A stretch of 41,181 nucleotides of DNA from Candidatus Dietzia intestinipullorum (GCA_019119635.1 DWWP01000052.1:1-41181), one strand, 5' to 3'. Positions 7,858-17,280 are shown, counted from the first letter of the stretch. Numbers and translations are program-made. Notes: generated by a model from the letters alone, not told the origin.

Positions 7858-9072
7858 ATGAGCGAAACCAGCAGCAGCAGCGCCCGCGCGGGGGCGCAGT
7901 CGGCCGATCGTCCATTCGACATCATCCTCTACGGTGCCACCGGGTTCACCGGTGGTCTCGTGGCCGATTACCTGGTCCGGAACATGCCCGAGGGCGGCGC
8001 GTGGGCGATCGCCGGGCGCAACCGGACCAAGCTGGATGCGCTGGCCGCGCGGATGGCCTCCGAGATGCCGGACGTGCCCCCGCCGGGGGTCGTCGTCGCC
8101 GACACCACCGACCGCGAGTCGCTGGAGGACCTGGCCCGGTCCACCCGGGTCGTCATCACCACCGTCGGCCCGTACCTCGAGTACGGCGAGCCCCTCGTCG
8201 CGGCCTGCGCCGAGGCCGGCACCGACTACGTGGACCTCGCGGGCGAGCCCGAGTTCGTGGACCGCATGTACCTCGAGCACCAGGACGCGGCAGTGGCCTC
8301 CGGCGCGCGGATCGTGCACGCGTGCGGCTTCGACTCGATCCCGCACGACCTGGGCGTCTACTACACGATGAAGCAGGTGCCCGAGGGCGTGCCGGCGGCG
8401 GTCTTCGGCGCGGTCCACGCCGACGCCCAGTTCTCCGGGGGCACCTTCCACTCGGCGATCGAGCAGTTCGCGCGACTGCGGGAGGCCGGCCAGACCGCCA
8501 AGCGTCGCCGGGAGAAGCAGGGCCGGGTGGAGGGGCGCCGGATCAAGTCGGTTCCGGGCAAGCCGCACCACGACAAGAACCTGGGCCGGTGGCTGGTGCC
8601 GCTCCCCACGATCGATCCGCAGATCGTGCTGCGCTCGGCCGCCGCGCTCGAGCAGTACGGCCCGGACTTCTCCTACTCGCACTACGCGTCGATCAAGTCC
8701 CCGGTCACCGTCGCGGCCGGCATGGCGGGGATGGGCGCGATCGCGGCAGGTGCGCAGGTCGGCCCGATCCGGTCGCAGATCCTCAAGCGGATCGACCGCG
8801 GCTCCGGGCCGAGCGACTCCCGCCGCGCGCGCTCCTCGTTCGACGTGACGTTCGTGGCCCTGGCCGGCGGACGTCGGGTGGTCACCCGCGTCTCGGGCGG
8901 CGACCCCGGGTACACGGAGACCTCGATGATGATCGCCGAGTCGGCGCTGTGCCTGGCATTCGACGAGTTGCCCGCGTTGTCGGGTCAGCTGACCCCGGCG
9001 CATGCGATGGGAGATGCGCTGCTGGGGCGCGTCGAGCGCGGCGGCCTCACGTTCGAGGTCCTCTCCAGCTGA
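7858..9072 (+). CDS. Saccharopine dehydrogenase-like / trans-acting enoyl reductase family protein
   Basis: 404 residues. It opens with a Rossmann nucleotide-binding segment, DIILYGATGFTGGLVADYL near 21-40, followed by WAIAGRNRTKLDAL and VVITTVGPYLEYGEPLV. ACGFDSIPHDLG near 160 is typical of the family that includes mycobacterial Rv2449c and the trans-acting enoyl reductase Rv2953 of phthiocerol lipid synthesis. It probably uses NADPH to reduce an acyl or polyketide substrate, but no polyketide synthase is nearby, so the substrate is unknown. A Ser-rich N-terminus (residues 2-8) precedes the fold. Confidence 0.85.
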   Translation: MSETSSSSARAGAQSADRPFDIILYGATGFTGGLVADYLVRNMPEGGAWAIAGRNRTKLDALAARMASEMPDVPPPGVVVADTTDRESLEDLARSTRVVITTVGPYLEYGEPLVAACAEAGTDYVDLAGEPEFVDRMYLEHQDAAVASGARIVHACGFDSIPHDLGVYYTMKQVPEGVPAAVFGAVHADAQFSGGTFHSAIEQFARLREAGQTAKRRREKQGRVEGRRIKSVPGKPHHDKNLGRWLVPLPTIDPQIVLRSAAALEQYGPDFSYSHYASIKSPVTVAAGMAGMGAIAAGAQVGPIRSQILKRIDRGSGPSDSRRARSSFDVTFVALAGGRRVVTRVSGGDPGYTETSMMIAESALCLAFDELPALSGQLTPAHAMGDALLGRVERGGLTFEVLSS

Positions 9073-9132
9073 CCGCCGGGGGTGGTTCCGGCGCCCGTAG
9101 GGAGGTGGATCGGACGAGAGAGGGCGGACGAC

Positions 9133-9138
9133 TAGACT
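9133..9138 (+). promoter_or_regulatory. -10 hexamer, leaderless promoter of purL
   Basis: TAGACT ends seven bases before the GTG at 9146. It gives purL its own promoter, separate from purS-purQ. Confidence 0.6.
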
Positions 9139-9145
9139 CGGCGCC

Positions 9146-11449
9146 GTGACCTCTCCCGTCGATTCCACCGCGAACGCCGCCGCCACCCCCGACCTGGATC
9201 AGCCCTGGGCCGAGCTCGGCCTCAAGGACGACGAGTACGCCCGGATCCGCGCCATCCTGGGGCGCCGGCCCACGGATGCCGAGCTGGCGATGTACTCGAT
9301 CATGTGGTCCGAGCACTGCTCGTACAAGTCCTCCAAGGTGCACCTGCGCTACTTCGGTGAGACCACCACGCCGGAGATGCGGTCGCGCATGCTCGCCGGC
9401 ATAGGCGAGAACGCCGGGGTGGTGGACATCGGCGACGGCTGGGCCGTGACCTTCAAGGCGGAGTCGCACAACAGCCCCTCGTACATCGAGCCGTACCAGG
9501 GTGCCGCGACCGGCGTGGGCGGGATCGTCCGCGACATCATGGCGATGGGCGCGCGCCCGGTGGCCGTGATGGACCAGCTGCGGTTCGGCCCCGCCGACGC
9601 GGACGACACGCAGCGGGTCCTGCCCGGCGTGGTGGCGGGCATCGGCGGCTACGGCAACTGCCTCGGCCTGCCCAACATCGGCGGCGAGACCGTCTTTGAC
9701 GAGTCCTACGCCGGCAATCCCCTGGTCAACGCGCTGTGTGCGGGCGTCATGCGGACCGAGGATCTGCACCTGGCGTTCGCATCGGGCACCGGCAACCGCA
9801 TCATCCTCTTCGGCGCCCGCACCGGGCTGGACGGCATCGGCGGCGTCTCGGTCCTCGCCTCGGAGACCTTCGAGGCCGACGACGATGGCGCCCCGGTCAA
9901 GCCCCGCAAGCTCCCCGCCGTCCAGGTGGGGGACCCCTTCGCGGAGAAGGTGCTCATCGAGTGCTGCCTCGAGCTCTACCGCAACGAGCTGGTGGTGGGG
10001 ATCCAGGACCTCGGCGGAGCGGGCCTGGCGTGCGCGACGTCCGAGCTCGCGGCCGCGGGCGACGGCGGGATGCACATCGTGTTGGACAACGTGCCGCTGC
10101 GCGCCGAGGGCATGACGGCCTCCGAGATCCTGTCCAGTGAGTCGCAGGAGCGCATGTGCGCGGTGGTGGCGCCCGAGAACGTGGACGAGTTCATGGAGGT
10201 GTGCCGCCGCTGGGACGTGCTGGCCAGCGACATCGGCGAGGTCACCGACGGCGAGAACCTGACCATCGAGTTCCGTGGCGAGACCGTGGTGGACGTCCTG
10301 CCGGGCACCGTGGCCGACGAGGGCCCGGTCTACGACCGCCCGGTCGAGCGGCCGACAGACCAGGACGCGCTGCAGGCCGACACGACCGCCCGCCTCGCGC
10401 GTCCGGCCACGGGTGACGAGCTGCGCGAGACGCTGCTGGAGATGGTCGCGAGTCCCGCGCTCTGCTCGCGCGGTTTCATCACCGAGCAGTACGACCGCTA
10501 CGTGCGCGGCAACACCGTGCTCGCCGAGAACGCGGACGGCGGGGTCCTGCGGATCGACGAGGAGTCGGGCCGCGGCATCGCCCTGTCGACCGACGCGTCC
10601 GGCCGCTACACCCGCCTCGACCCCTACACGGGTGCCCGGCTCGCGCTCGCCGAGGCCTACCGCAACGTGGCGGTCACCGGCGCCACCCCGGCCGCCGTGA
10701 CGAACTGCCTCAACTTCGGCTCGCCGGAGGACCCGGGCGTCATGTGGCAGTTCCGCGAGGCCGTCCACGGGCTGGCCGACGGCTGCGCCGAGCTCGGCAT
10801 CCCCGTCACCGGCGGCAACGTGAGCTTCTACAACCAGACCGGCACCACGGCCATCCTGCCGACCCCCGTCGTCGGGGTGCTCGGCGTGATCGACGACGTC
10901 GACCGCCGCACGCCCACCGCGTTCGGCGACACCCCGGGGGAGAGCATCTACCTCCTCGGCGAGACGCGCGACGAGTTCGACGGCTCGATCTGGGCGCAGG
11001 TCGCCCACGACCACCTCGGCGGGACGCCCCCGACGGTGGACCTGCAGTGGGAGGCGACCCTCGCGCGGATCCTCGCCACGTGCTCCGAGGACGGACTGAT
11101 CACGGGTGCGCACGACCTGTCCGAGGGCGGGCTGGCCCAGTCGCTGGTCGAGTCGGCGCTGGCCGGCGAGTGCGGAATCCGGGTGGTGCTGCCAGGAGAC
11201 GCGGACCCGTTCGTGTGGCTGTTCTCCGAGTCCTCGGGCCGGGTGATCGTCTCGGTCCCGCGCGGCGAGGAGATCCGCTTCCAGCAGATGCTCACCGCGC
11301 AGCGCATCCCGCACACGCGCGTGGGCGTCACCGACCCCGACGCCGACACGTTCGAGGTGCAGGGGCAGTTCACGCTGACCACCGGGGAGCTGCGCGCCGC
11401 GCACGAGGGCACGCTTCCGGCGCTGTTCGGCGCCACCCCGGCGCACTGA
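9146..11449 (+). CDS. purL: Phosphoribosylformylglycinamidine synthase, PurL large subunit
   Basis: 767 residues, the small-type PurL that needs PurS and PurQ as partners. The [16 protein letters not shown] block with His57 marks the ATP-dependent synthetase active site; further conserved segments are [23 protein letters not shown] near 110, [16 protein letters not shown]-like text near 288 and [11 protein letters not shown] near 556. It converts FGAR to FGAM in the cytosol. The GTG at 9146 is set by the promoter hexamer. The saccharopine-dehydrogenase-like gene separates it from purQ. Confidence 0.97.
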   Translation: MTSPVDSTANAAATPDLDQPWAELGLKDDEYARIRAILGRRPTDAELAMYSIMWSEHCSYKSSKVHLRYFGETTTPEMRSRMLAGIGENAGVVDIGDGWAVTFKAESHNSPSYIEPYQGAATGVGGIVRDIMAMGARPVAVMDQLRFGPADADDTQRVLPGVVAGIGGYGNCLGLPNIGGETVFDESYAGNPLVNALCAGVMRTEDLHLAFASGTGNRIILFGARTGLDGIGGVSVLASETFEADDDGAPVKPRKLPAVQVGDPFAEKVLIECCLELYRNELVVGIQDLGGAGLACATSELAAAGDGGMHIVLDNVPLRAEGMTASEILSSESQERMCAVVAPENVDEFMEVCRRWDVLASDIGEVTDGENLTIEFRGETVVDVLPGTVADEGPVYDRPVERPTDQDALQADTTARLARPATGDELRETLLEMVASPALCSRGFITEQYDRYVRGNTVLAENADGGVLRIDEESGRGIALSTDASGRYTRLDPYTGARLALAEAYRNVAVTGATPAAVTNCLNFGSPEDPGVMWQFREAVHGLADGCAELGIPVTGGNVSFYNQTGTTAILPTPVVGVLGVIDDVDRRTPTAFGDTPGESIYLLGETRDEFDGSIWAQVAHDHLGGTPPTVDLQWEATLARILATCSEDGLITGAHDLSEGGLAQSLVESALAGECGIRVVLPGDADPFVWLFSESSGRVIVSVPRGEEIRFQQMLTAQRIPHTRVGVTDPDADTFEVQGQFTLTTGELRAAHEGTLPALFGATPAH

Positions 11450-11488
11450 CCCCGCACCGGGCTGCAGCTACGCGATGACGGTGGGCGG

Positions 11489-12154
11489 ATGAGGGGCTTC
11501 CGGCAGCGGGAGCGACTGCTGGCCGTGGTGCTCGCCGCGATCGCCGGATTCGTCGACGCCATCGGCTTCCTGCTGGTGGGCGGCTACTTCGTCTCCTTCA
11601 TGAGCGGCAACTCCACGCGCATGGTGGTCGATCTGGCCGAGGGTGACTTCGGCGGGGCGGCGATCGCCGCGGTCATCCTGGTCTCGTTCTTCCTCGGTGC
11701 GGCCACGGGCGCGGTGGTCACGAGACGACGGAACCTCGACGACCGCTCGGCCGTGCTGGCCCTGGTGGCGACGATGCTCGTCGTGGCTTTTGTGCTCCAC
11801 CGGGTCACCGGCGTCACGGTGGTCGGCGTCCCGCTCGCGATGGTGGTGGTCGCGGCGTCGATGGGCGCCATGAACTCGGTGTTCCACACCCGCGGCGAGG
11901 TCTCGCTCGGCGTCACCTACATGACGGGCGCGGTGGTCAAGTCCGCGCACCGCCTGGTCGACGCGCTGGCGGGCGGCTCGTGGGCGCCGTATCGCCAACA
12001 GGTCTCGTTGTGGGCGGCGCTCGCGCTCGGCGGCATCGCCGGTGCGCTGCTCCAGGTCGGCCTCGGCGGCGACGCGCTGTGGATCGCGGCGCTGGTGGTG
12101 GTGACGACCGCGGTCGTCACCGCATGGGTCCGGAGGCGCGAGCTCCGCCTCTGA
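11489..12154 (+). CDS. YoaK family (DUF1275) membrane protein
   Basis: 221 residues with about six hydrophobic helices. The AAIAGFVDAIGFLLVGGYFVSFMSGNSTRM block near 17-45 is the hallmark of YoaK/DUF1275; GAMNSVFHTRGEVSLGVTYMTGAVVK near 126-151 is the second hallmark. The function of the family is not established; small-molecule transport has been suggested. The start at 11489 is the only ATG that leads into the conserved part; an ATG at 11475 closes after five codons. It lies 39 bases after purL and could be cotranscribed. Confidence 0.88.
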   Translation: MRGFRQRERLLAVVLAAIAGFVDAIGFLLVGGYFVSFMSGNSTRMVVDLAEGDFGGAAIAAVILVSFFLGAATGAVVTRRRNLDDRSAVLALVATMLVVAFVLHRVTGVTVVGVPLAMVVVAASMGAMNSVFHTRGEVSLGVTYMTGAVVKSAHRLVDALAGGSWAPYRQQVSLWAALALGGIAGALLQVGLGGDALWIAALVVVTTAVVTAWVRRRELRL

Positions 12155-12168
12155 CCGGCCCGGCCGAC

Positions 12169-12174
12169 TATCGT
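12169..12174 (+). promoter_or_regulatory. -10 hexamer, leaderless promoter of the LssY_C gene
   Basis: TATCGT ends seven bases before the ATG at 12182. Confidence 0.5.
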
Positions 12175-12181
12175 CGGGAGC

Positions 12182-13747
12182 ATGCCCACCAGCGAGCGCG
12201 CGGGGCCGGCCCACGCGGCGCCCCCGGACGGCCGTCCCGGCACCGCCCCGGACGCCGCCCCCGTCTATGTGCGCCCGCCGTCCAAGGTGCGCGACGACGA
12301 CGTCCGCCCGCCCCTGCCCGGTGCCGTCGTGGACACGGCGTTCTTCATCGCGGCCACGCTCGCCGCCGCCTGGCTCGCGGTACGGCTCCTGGACGACATG
12401 TGGCGCCACCCGTGGTGGCAGCTGTTCCTGCTCGTGCCGTTCTGGGCACTGGTGGCCTACCTGGTCCTGCCCCGGATCCAGACGCTCCTCACCGCGATCT
12501 ACGTGCCCGGCTACTTCATCGCCCGCACCCGCACCTCCGACGGACTGCTGGGGGACCCGGTCAACCTCGCCGTCGACGGCAGCGCACGCCAGATCCACGA
12601 GGCCATGACGGCGTGCGGATGGGTGCTCGCCGACGACGTGACCCTCCGCTCCTCGTGGGGGATCGTCGTCTCCTCGGTGCTGCGGCGGACCTACCCGTCC
12701 GCGCCCGTGAGTCCGCTGCGCCTGTTCGGGCGTCGGCAGTGTCTGGCCTACCAACAAGAGGTGGAGGGCAACGCCTCGCAGCGGCACCACGTGCGCTTCT
12801 GGCGGTGCCCCGACGGCTGGCTGCTCCCCGGCGGCCACCGGGTGCAGTGGCTCGGCGCGGGGACCTACGACCGCGCGGTGGGGCTGTCGGTGTTCACGCT
12901 GCAGATCACCCACAAGATCGACGCCGACATCGACGTGGAGCGCGACTACATCGTGGATTCCGTCCGCTACCACGTCGCCGGTGCGCGGGTCCGGGTGCTG
13001 GAGAACTTCTCCGCGGGCTACCACTCGCGCAACGGCGGCGGGGACGCCATCCACACCGACGGCGACCTGCCCGTGCTGGATCTGCGCGCGGTGCCGGTGC
13101 GCGAGGCCCCGGCCGCGGCCCTGCCGGCCGGCGTGGTGCGGGCGGCCCGCGGCTACGACGACCCGCAGGCGGAGGGCGGGCTGGCCGCCGGCGACGCGGA
13201 CCGCCCCGCCGACGACGTCGCCCCCGACCCGGGCCACCTCCCGCGGCCGGCGGCGCTCACGGCGGCCTGCGTCCTGGTCGCCGCCTCGGTGCTGGTCCTG
13301 GCGGTGATCGCCGCCCGGGACCTGATCGGCGCCCCGGACCTGGAGGAGTTCGCGGGCCTCGAGGCGGACGAGGTCCTGCCGGCGACGGTCGCGCTCGCCG
13401 TGTTCTTCGGGCTGGTCTACGGGGCCATGGCGGTGCTCGCGCTGCTCACCTACCGGGGCTACGCGCGGCCGCGGGTGTGGCTGCTGGCCCTGACCGTGGT
13501 GAGCATCGTGTCCGCGGAGTCCGGACGGGCGTCGACGGATGCCGGGGTCGGCACCGTGCTGGGCGGCTACCTGCTGCTCGCGGTCAACGTCCTCATCCTG
13601 CTGCTCCTCACCGATGAGTCGGCGCGCACCTGGAGCCGGAGGACGGCGCTCGACCGACGCGGGCGGCGGCGTCGGCGGCGTCGGCGGCGACGCGGGAGCC
13701 GCGGCGCGCGGCCCGGACGCCCCACCGGCGAGGGGGAGCGGTCATGA
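12182..13747 (+). CDS. LssY_C domain membrane protein with Arg-rich tail
   Basis: 521 residues. A Pro/Ala-rich N-terminus is followed by two membrane helices (about 50-66 and 78-105). The soluble LssY_C domain runs from DPVNLAVDGSARQIHEAM near 127 through GWVLADDVTLRSSW, RTYPSAPVSP, LFGRRQCLAYQQEV and FTLQITHKIDADIDVERD to about 270. Three more helices follow at about 355-376, 402-425 and 436-480, and then a tail with ten consecutive arginines. LssY_C proteins accompany lipid and secretion systems but have no proven reaction. The stop overlaps the next start (ATGA). Confidence 0.82.
   Translation: MPTSERAGPAHAAPPDGRPGTAPDAAPVYVRPPSKVRDDDVRPPLPGAVVDTAFFIAATLAAAWLAVRLLDDMWRHPWWQLFLLVPFWALVAYLVLPRIQTLLTAIYVPGYFIARTRTSDGLLGDPVNLAVDGSARQIHEAMTACGWVLADDVTLRSSWGIVVSSVLRRTYPSAPVSPLRLFGRRQCLAYQQEVEGNASQRHHVRFWRCPDGWLLPGGHRVQWLGAGTYDRAVGLSVFTLQITHKIDADIDVERDYIVDSVRYHVAGARVRVLENFSAGYHSRNGGGDAIHTDGDLPVLDLRAVPVREAPAAALPAGVVRAARGYDDPQAEGGLAAGDADRPADDVAPDPGHLPRPAALTAACVLVAASVLVLAVIAARDLIGAPDLEEFAGLEADEVLPATVALAVFFGLVYGAMAVLALLTYRGYARPRVWLLALTVVSIVSAESGRASTDAGVGTVLGGYLLLAVNVLILLLLTDESARTWSRRTALDRRGRRRRRRRRRRGSRGARPGRPTGEGERS
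13665..13691 (+). repeat. Three 9-bp GC-rich repeats coding for an arginine run
   Basis: GGCGGCGTC occurs at 13665-13673 and 13674-13682, with GGCGGCGAC at 13683-13691. It encodes the arginine run near residue 500 of the LssY_C protein and could vary in length by replication slippage. Confidence 0.6.
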
Positions 13748-14127
13748 GCCGGGCCCCCGACGGCGCCCGGGTGCGCGCGGCGGTCGAGGCGGTCGCGCCG
13801 TGGCTGGACGAGCTGACCACGGAGCGTCCCGGACGGTCCGTCCTCGCCGCCGCCGTCCGCGCCACCGCGGAGGCGCTCGCGGCGGAGCTGCCCGGTCGCA
13901 CCGTCGAGGTGCGCGTCCCGCCCTATGTGGCGGTCCAGTGCGTGGAGGGGCCGCGGCACACCCGGGGGACCCCGCCCAACGTCGTCGAGACCGACCCGCG
14001 CACGTGGCTGGAACTGGCCACCGGGCGCCTGGACTGGTCCGTGGCCGCCGGCGACGGCCGCGTCCGCGCCTCCGGCACGCGCGCCGGGGAGGTGTCCGCC
14101 GGACTGCCGGTGGTCCGACTCCACTGA
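13744..14127 (+). CDS. Sterol-carrier-like (SCP2 superfamily) small protein
   Basis: 127 residues, close in length and position to the conserved mycobacterial protein upstream of purF (Rv0807 in my recollection). The visible conserved parts are RVPPYVAVQCVEGPRHTRGTPPNVVE near 57 and DPRTWLELATGRLDW near 85, the latter typical of bacterial sterol carrier family proteins. It may bind lipids; no ligand can be inferred. The start overlaps the LssY_C gene stop (ATGA), so the two are coupled, which hints at a shared lipid-related role. Confidence 0.75.
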   Translation: MSRAPDGARVRAAVEAVAPWLDELTTERPGRSVLAAAVRATAEALAAELPGRTVEVRVPPYVAVQCVEGPRHTRGTPPNVVETDPRTWLELATGRLDWSVAAGDGRVRASGTRAGEVSAGLPVVRLH

Positions 14128-14195
14128 CGCGACCCGAGCAGGCGGGAGTGGGGGCCCGGCCCGAGACGGACTGGGGTGGGAGGGGACCGGGAACG

Positions 14196-14201
14196 TACAC
14201 T
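14196..14201 (+). promoter_or_regulatory. -10 hexamer for purF
   Basis: TACACT lies 64 bases before the chosen purF start; the leader of about 58 bases contains the GGGAG ribosome-binding site at 14252-14256. Confidence 0.45.
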
Positions 14202-14265
14202 CGAACAGCGCCGCCGGGGCCCGTCCGGGCGGACCGCCAGAACATCCATGAGGGAGCACCAGCAG

Positions 14266-15819
14266 GTGGAGAGCACGCCAGCACGCCCGGATCCGTCCGG
14301 ATCACTCCGCCGTACCCGCGCCGGGGGCGTCGGGCTCGGCCTCCCGGATCCCTCCACGCCCGGGCCCGCGGGCCTGCCGGTCGATGTGGAACGGATCGGG
14401 CCGGTCGAGGAGTGCGGCGTCTTCGGCGTGTGGGCGCCGGGTGAGGACGTGGCCAAGCTCGCCTACTACGGCCTGTACGCCCTGCAGCACCGTGGCCAGG
14501 AGGCCGCCGGGATCGCGGTGGCGGACGGCGAGCAGGTGCTGGTCTACAAGGACCTGGGCCTGGTGAGCCAGGTGTTCGACGAGAAGACCCTCGAGTCCAT
14601 GCACGGTCACGTGGCCGTGGGCCACTGCCGCTACTCCACGACCGGCGCCACGTCCTGGGACAACGCCCAGCCCATGTTCCGCCCGACCACCGACGGCGGC
14701 TCGGTCGTCCTCGGCCACAACGGAAATCTGGTCAACACGCACGAACTCAAGCGGCACGCCACCGAGCTGGGCATCCGCGGCTACGCCGAGGACAGCGCGC
14801 ACTCGGACTCGGACATCATGGCCACGCTGCTCGCCCACGAGGCGCTCGACGGCGGCCTCGAGGAGGCCGCCGCGCGCCTGCTGCCACGGCTGCGGGGCGC
14901 CTACTGCATCACCTTCTCCGACGAGCAGACGCTGTACGCGGCCCGCGATCCCCACGGGGTGCGCCCGCTCGCGCTCGGTCGCCTCGACCGGGGGTGGGTG
15001 GTCTCGTCGGAGACCTCCGCGCTGGACATCGTGGGCGCCTCGTTCGTCCGCGACATCGAGCCGGGCGAGCTCGTCGCGATCGACGCCGACGGCGTGCGCT
15101 CGCGGAAGCTGTCCGAGCCCACCCCCAAGGCGTGTGTCTTCGAGTACGTCTACCTCGCCCGCCCGGACTCGGTGATCAACGAGCGGCTGGTCAACTCGGC
15201 GCGCGTGGACATCGGGCGCCGGCTCGCCCGGGAATACCCCGTCGACGGTGACCTGGTGATCCCCGTCCCCGAGTCCGGCACACCGGCCGCCGTCGGTTAC
15301 GCCCAGGGATCCGGGATCCCGTTCGGTCAGGGGCTGACCAAGAACGCCTACGTCGGGCGGACCTTCATCCAGCCCAGCCAGACCATCCGCCAGCTCGGCA
15401 TCCGGCTCAAGCTCAACCCGCTGCGCGAGGTGATCCGCGGCAAGAAGCTCGTGGTGGTGGACGATTCGATCGTGCGCGGGAACACGCAGCGGGCGCTGGT
15501 GCGGATGCTCCGTGAGGCCGGCGCGCTCGAGATCCACGTCCGGATCGCCTCGCCGCCGGTGCGCTGGCCCTGCTTCTACGGCATCGACTTCGCGAGCCCC
15601 GCCGAGCTCATCGCCAACGGCGTCGACGCCTCCGACGGGATGCTCGAGGGCGTCCGCAACGCGATCGGGGCGGACAGTCTCGGTTACGTGTCCGTCGACG
15701 GGATGATCGAGGCCACCCACCAGCCCCGGGAGGGGCTGTGCGCCGCGTGCTTCGACGGCTACTATCCCATCCCGTTGTCCGACGATTCGACCATGAGCGA
15801 CGCCGTCCGCCGACCCTGA
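14266..15819 (+). CDS. purF: Amidophosphoribosyltransferase (glutamine PRPP amidotransferase)
   Basis: 517 residues from GTG 14266. PurF makes phosphoribosylamine, the first committed purine step. The N-terminal glutaminase begins at Cys50 in EECGVFGVW, so a 49-residue propeptide must be removed to free the nucleophile. The PRPP loop VVVDDSIVRGNT is clear near 400. Four cysteines in KACVF, WPCFYG and LCAAC match the 4Fe-4S ligands of Bacillus-type PurF, implying an oxygen-sensitive cluster. GTG 14266 is preferred because GGGAG sits nine bases upstream; ATG 14248 and ATG 14176 are in-frame alternatives. Confidence 0.95.
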   Translation: MESTPARPDPSGSLRRTRAGGVGLGLPDPSTPGPAGLPVDVERIGPVEECGVFGVWAPGEDVAKLAYYGLYALQHRGQEAAGIAVADGEQVLVYKDLGLVSQVFDEKTLESMHGHVAVGHCRYSTTGATSWDNAQPMFRPTTDGGSVVLGHNGNLVNTHELKRHATELGIRGYAEDSAHSDSDIMATLLAHEALDGGLEEAAARLLPRLRGAYCITFSDEQTLYAARDPHGVRPLALGRLDRGWVVSSETSALDIVGASFVRDIEPGELVAIDADGVRSRKLSEPTPKACVFEYVYLARPDSVINERLVNSARVDIGRRLAREYPVDGDLVIPVPESGTPAAVGYAQGSGIPFGQGLTKNAYVGRTFIQPSQTIRQLGIRLKLNPLREVIRGKKLVVVDDSIVRGNTQRALVRMLREAGALEIHVRIASPPVRWPCFYGIDFASPAELIANGVDASDGMLEGVRNAIGADSLGYVSVDGMIEATHQPREGLCAACFDGYYPIPLSDDSTMSDAVRRP

Positions 15820-15825
15820 GCGGGT

Positions 15826-15838
15826 CCCCGACCCGGGG
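15826..15838 (+). terminator. Short hairpin between purF and purM
   Basis: CCCCG-acc-CGGGG forms a compact GC hairpin just after the purF stop and before the purM ribosome-binding site. It lacks a T-tract; it may stabilise or partly terminate the purF message. Confidence 0.35.
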
Positions 15839-15859
15839 CACCGACGAGGAGAGACCCAG

Positions 15860-16942
15860 ATGACCGACAGACCACAGGCCCCCACGGGCGCGACCTACGC
15901 CTCCTCCGGCGTGGACATCGACGCGGGCGAGCGTGCCGTCGAGCTGTTCGCCCCCCACGCCAAGCGCGCGACCCGACCGGAGGTCATGGGCGGTATCGGC
16001 GGCTTCGCCGGGCTCTTCGCCCTCAAGAACACCTACCGCCAGCCGCTGCTCGCCTCGTCGACCGACGGCGTGGGCACCAAGATCGCCGTCGCGCAGGCCA
16101 TGGACGTCCACCACACCGTGGGGATCGACCTCGTGGCGATGGTCGTTGACGACCTCGTGGTGTGTGGCGCCGAGCCGCTGTTCCTCCAGGACTACATCGC
16201 GATCGGCGAGGTCGTGCCGGAGCACGTGGCGAGCATCGTCGAGGGCATCTCCGAGGGCTGCGTGCAGGCCGGCTGTGCGCTCCTGGGCGGCGAGACCGCC
16301 GAGCACCCCGGCCTCATGGCGCCGGGGGAGTACGACATCTCCGCCACCGGCGTGGGGATCGTCGAGTCCGACGAGGTCCTCCAGGCCGAGAACGTCCGCC
16401 CCGGCGACGTGATCCTCGGCATGGCGTCCTCGGGGCTGCACTCCAACGGCTACTCGTTGGCCCGGCACGTGCTGCTGGACCTGGCGCGCCTGCCGCTGGA
16501 GGGGCACGTCGAGGAGTTCGGCCGCACCCTCGGCGAGGAGCTCCTCGAGCCCACGCGCATCTATGCGCTCGACTGCCTCAGCCTGATCGCGGAGACCGAC
16601 GTGCGCGTGTTCAGTCACGTCACCGGTGGCGGACTGGCGGAGAACCTCGAGCGGGTCATGCCGCGCGGGCTCGTCGCCCGCCTCGACCGCGGCCGCTGGT
16701 CGGTGCCCGCGGTGTTCGGCACGATCGCCCACCACGGCCGCGTCGAGCAGTCGGAGATGGAGCGCACCTTCAACATGGGCGTCGGCATGATCGCCGTGCT
16801 CCCCGAGGAGGACGTCGACCGCGCCCAGGCCGTCCTCACCGCGCGCCACGTCGACAACTGGGTCATCGGCCACGTGGAGAAATCCGGGGAGGACTCGGAC
16901 GCGCCGCGCGTGGTCCTCGAGGGATCGCACGCCCGGTTCTGA
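15860..16942 (+). CDS. purM: Phosphoribosylformylglycinamidine cyclo-ligase (AIR synthetase)
   Basis: 360 residues. PurM closes the imidazole ring of AIR with ATP. Characteristic blocks are SSGVDIDAGERAVELFAPH at the start, STDGVGTKIAVAQ near 66, GGETAEHPGLMAPGEYD near 144 and SSGLHSNGYSLAR near 186. The ATG at 15860 follows GAGGAGAG by about six bases. It lies 40 bases after purF in the order conserved in mycobacteria, so purF-purM is probably one operon ending at the perfect hairpin at 16957-17002. Confidence 0.97.
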   Translation: MTDRPQAPTGATYASSGVDIDAGERAVELFAPHAKRATRPEVMGGIGGFAGLFALKNTYRQPLLASSTDGVGTKIAVAQAMDVHHTVGIDLVAMVVDDLVVCGAEPLFLQDYIAIGEVVPEHVASIVEGISEGCVQAGCALLGGETAEHPGLMAPGEYDISATGVGIVESDEVLQAENVRPGDVILGMASSGLHSNGYSLARHVLLDLARLPLEGHVEEFGRTLGEELLEPTRIYALDCLSLIAETDVRVFSHVTGGGLAENLERVMPRGLVARLDRGRWSVPAVFGTIAHHGRVEQSEMERTFNMGVGMIAVLPEEDVDRAQAVLTARHVDNWVIGHVEKSGEDSDAPRVVLEGSHARF

Positions 16943-16956
16943 CCAAGCTCCCCCAC

Positions 16957-17002
16957 GACACAGGGGCCGGGCATCCTCGTCGGGATGCCCGGCCCCTGTG
17001 TC
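16957..17002. terminator. Perfect 20-bp stem bidirectional terminator
   Basis: GACACAGGGGCCGGGCATCC (16957-16976) pairs exactly with 16983-17002 across a six-base loop. It lies between convergent purM and the DUF3073 gene and can end both messages. Confidence 0.85.
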
Positions 17003-17018
17003 TGCGCCGTGCGTCGCC

Positions 17019-17204
17019 TCAGTGGTGGCTGTCGCCCTCGGCCCACGCCGCGTAGGGGTCGTGGTCCTCGTCGGAGTCGACGCCGGTGCCGGCGGACTTT
17101 CCGGACAGCTCCTGCTGAAGACGTTCGAAGTCCGTCTGCGGAGTGTTGTACTTCAGTTCGCGAGCAACCTTGGTCTGCTTCGCCTTCGCGCGGCCTCGGC
17201 CCAT
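17019..17204 (-). CDS. DUF3073 small conserved actinobacterial protein
   Basis: 61 residues beginning MGRGRAKAKQTKVARELKYN, the well-conserved start of DUF3073, then an acidic C-terminus. The basic first half suggests nucleic-acid or ribosome contact, but the function is unknown. The ATG at 17204 follows GAGGGGG by about nine bases; an in-frame start at 17258 would add residues outside the conserved family. Its place beside purM is the same as in mycobacteria (Rv0810c). Confidence 0.88.
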   Translation of the reverse strand: MGRGRAKAKQTKVARELKYNTPQTDFERLQQELSGKSAGTGVDSDEDHDPYAAWAEGDSHH

Positions 17205-17280
17205 TAGCCTGACCCCCTCGGAAACGGTGCTGGGCCACCTCGGGGGTGCCCATCGCAAGTGTGAGTATCTGCCTGCTCAC

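Noticed and set aside
11475-11491. ATG at 11475 as start of the YoaK gene or a leader peptide
   Set aside because: It closes after five codons (ATG ACG GTG GGC GGA TGA) and no hexamer is correctly placed.
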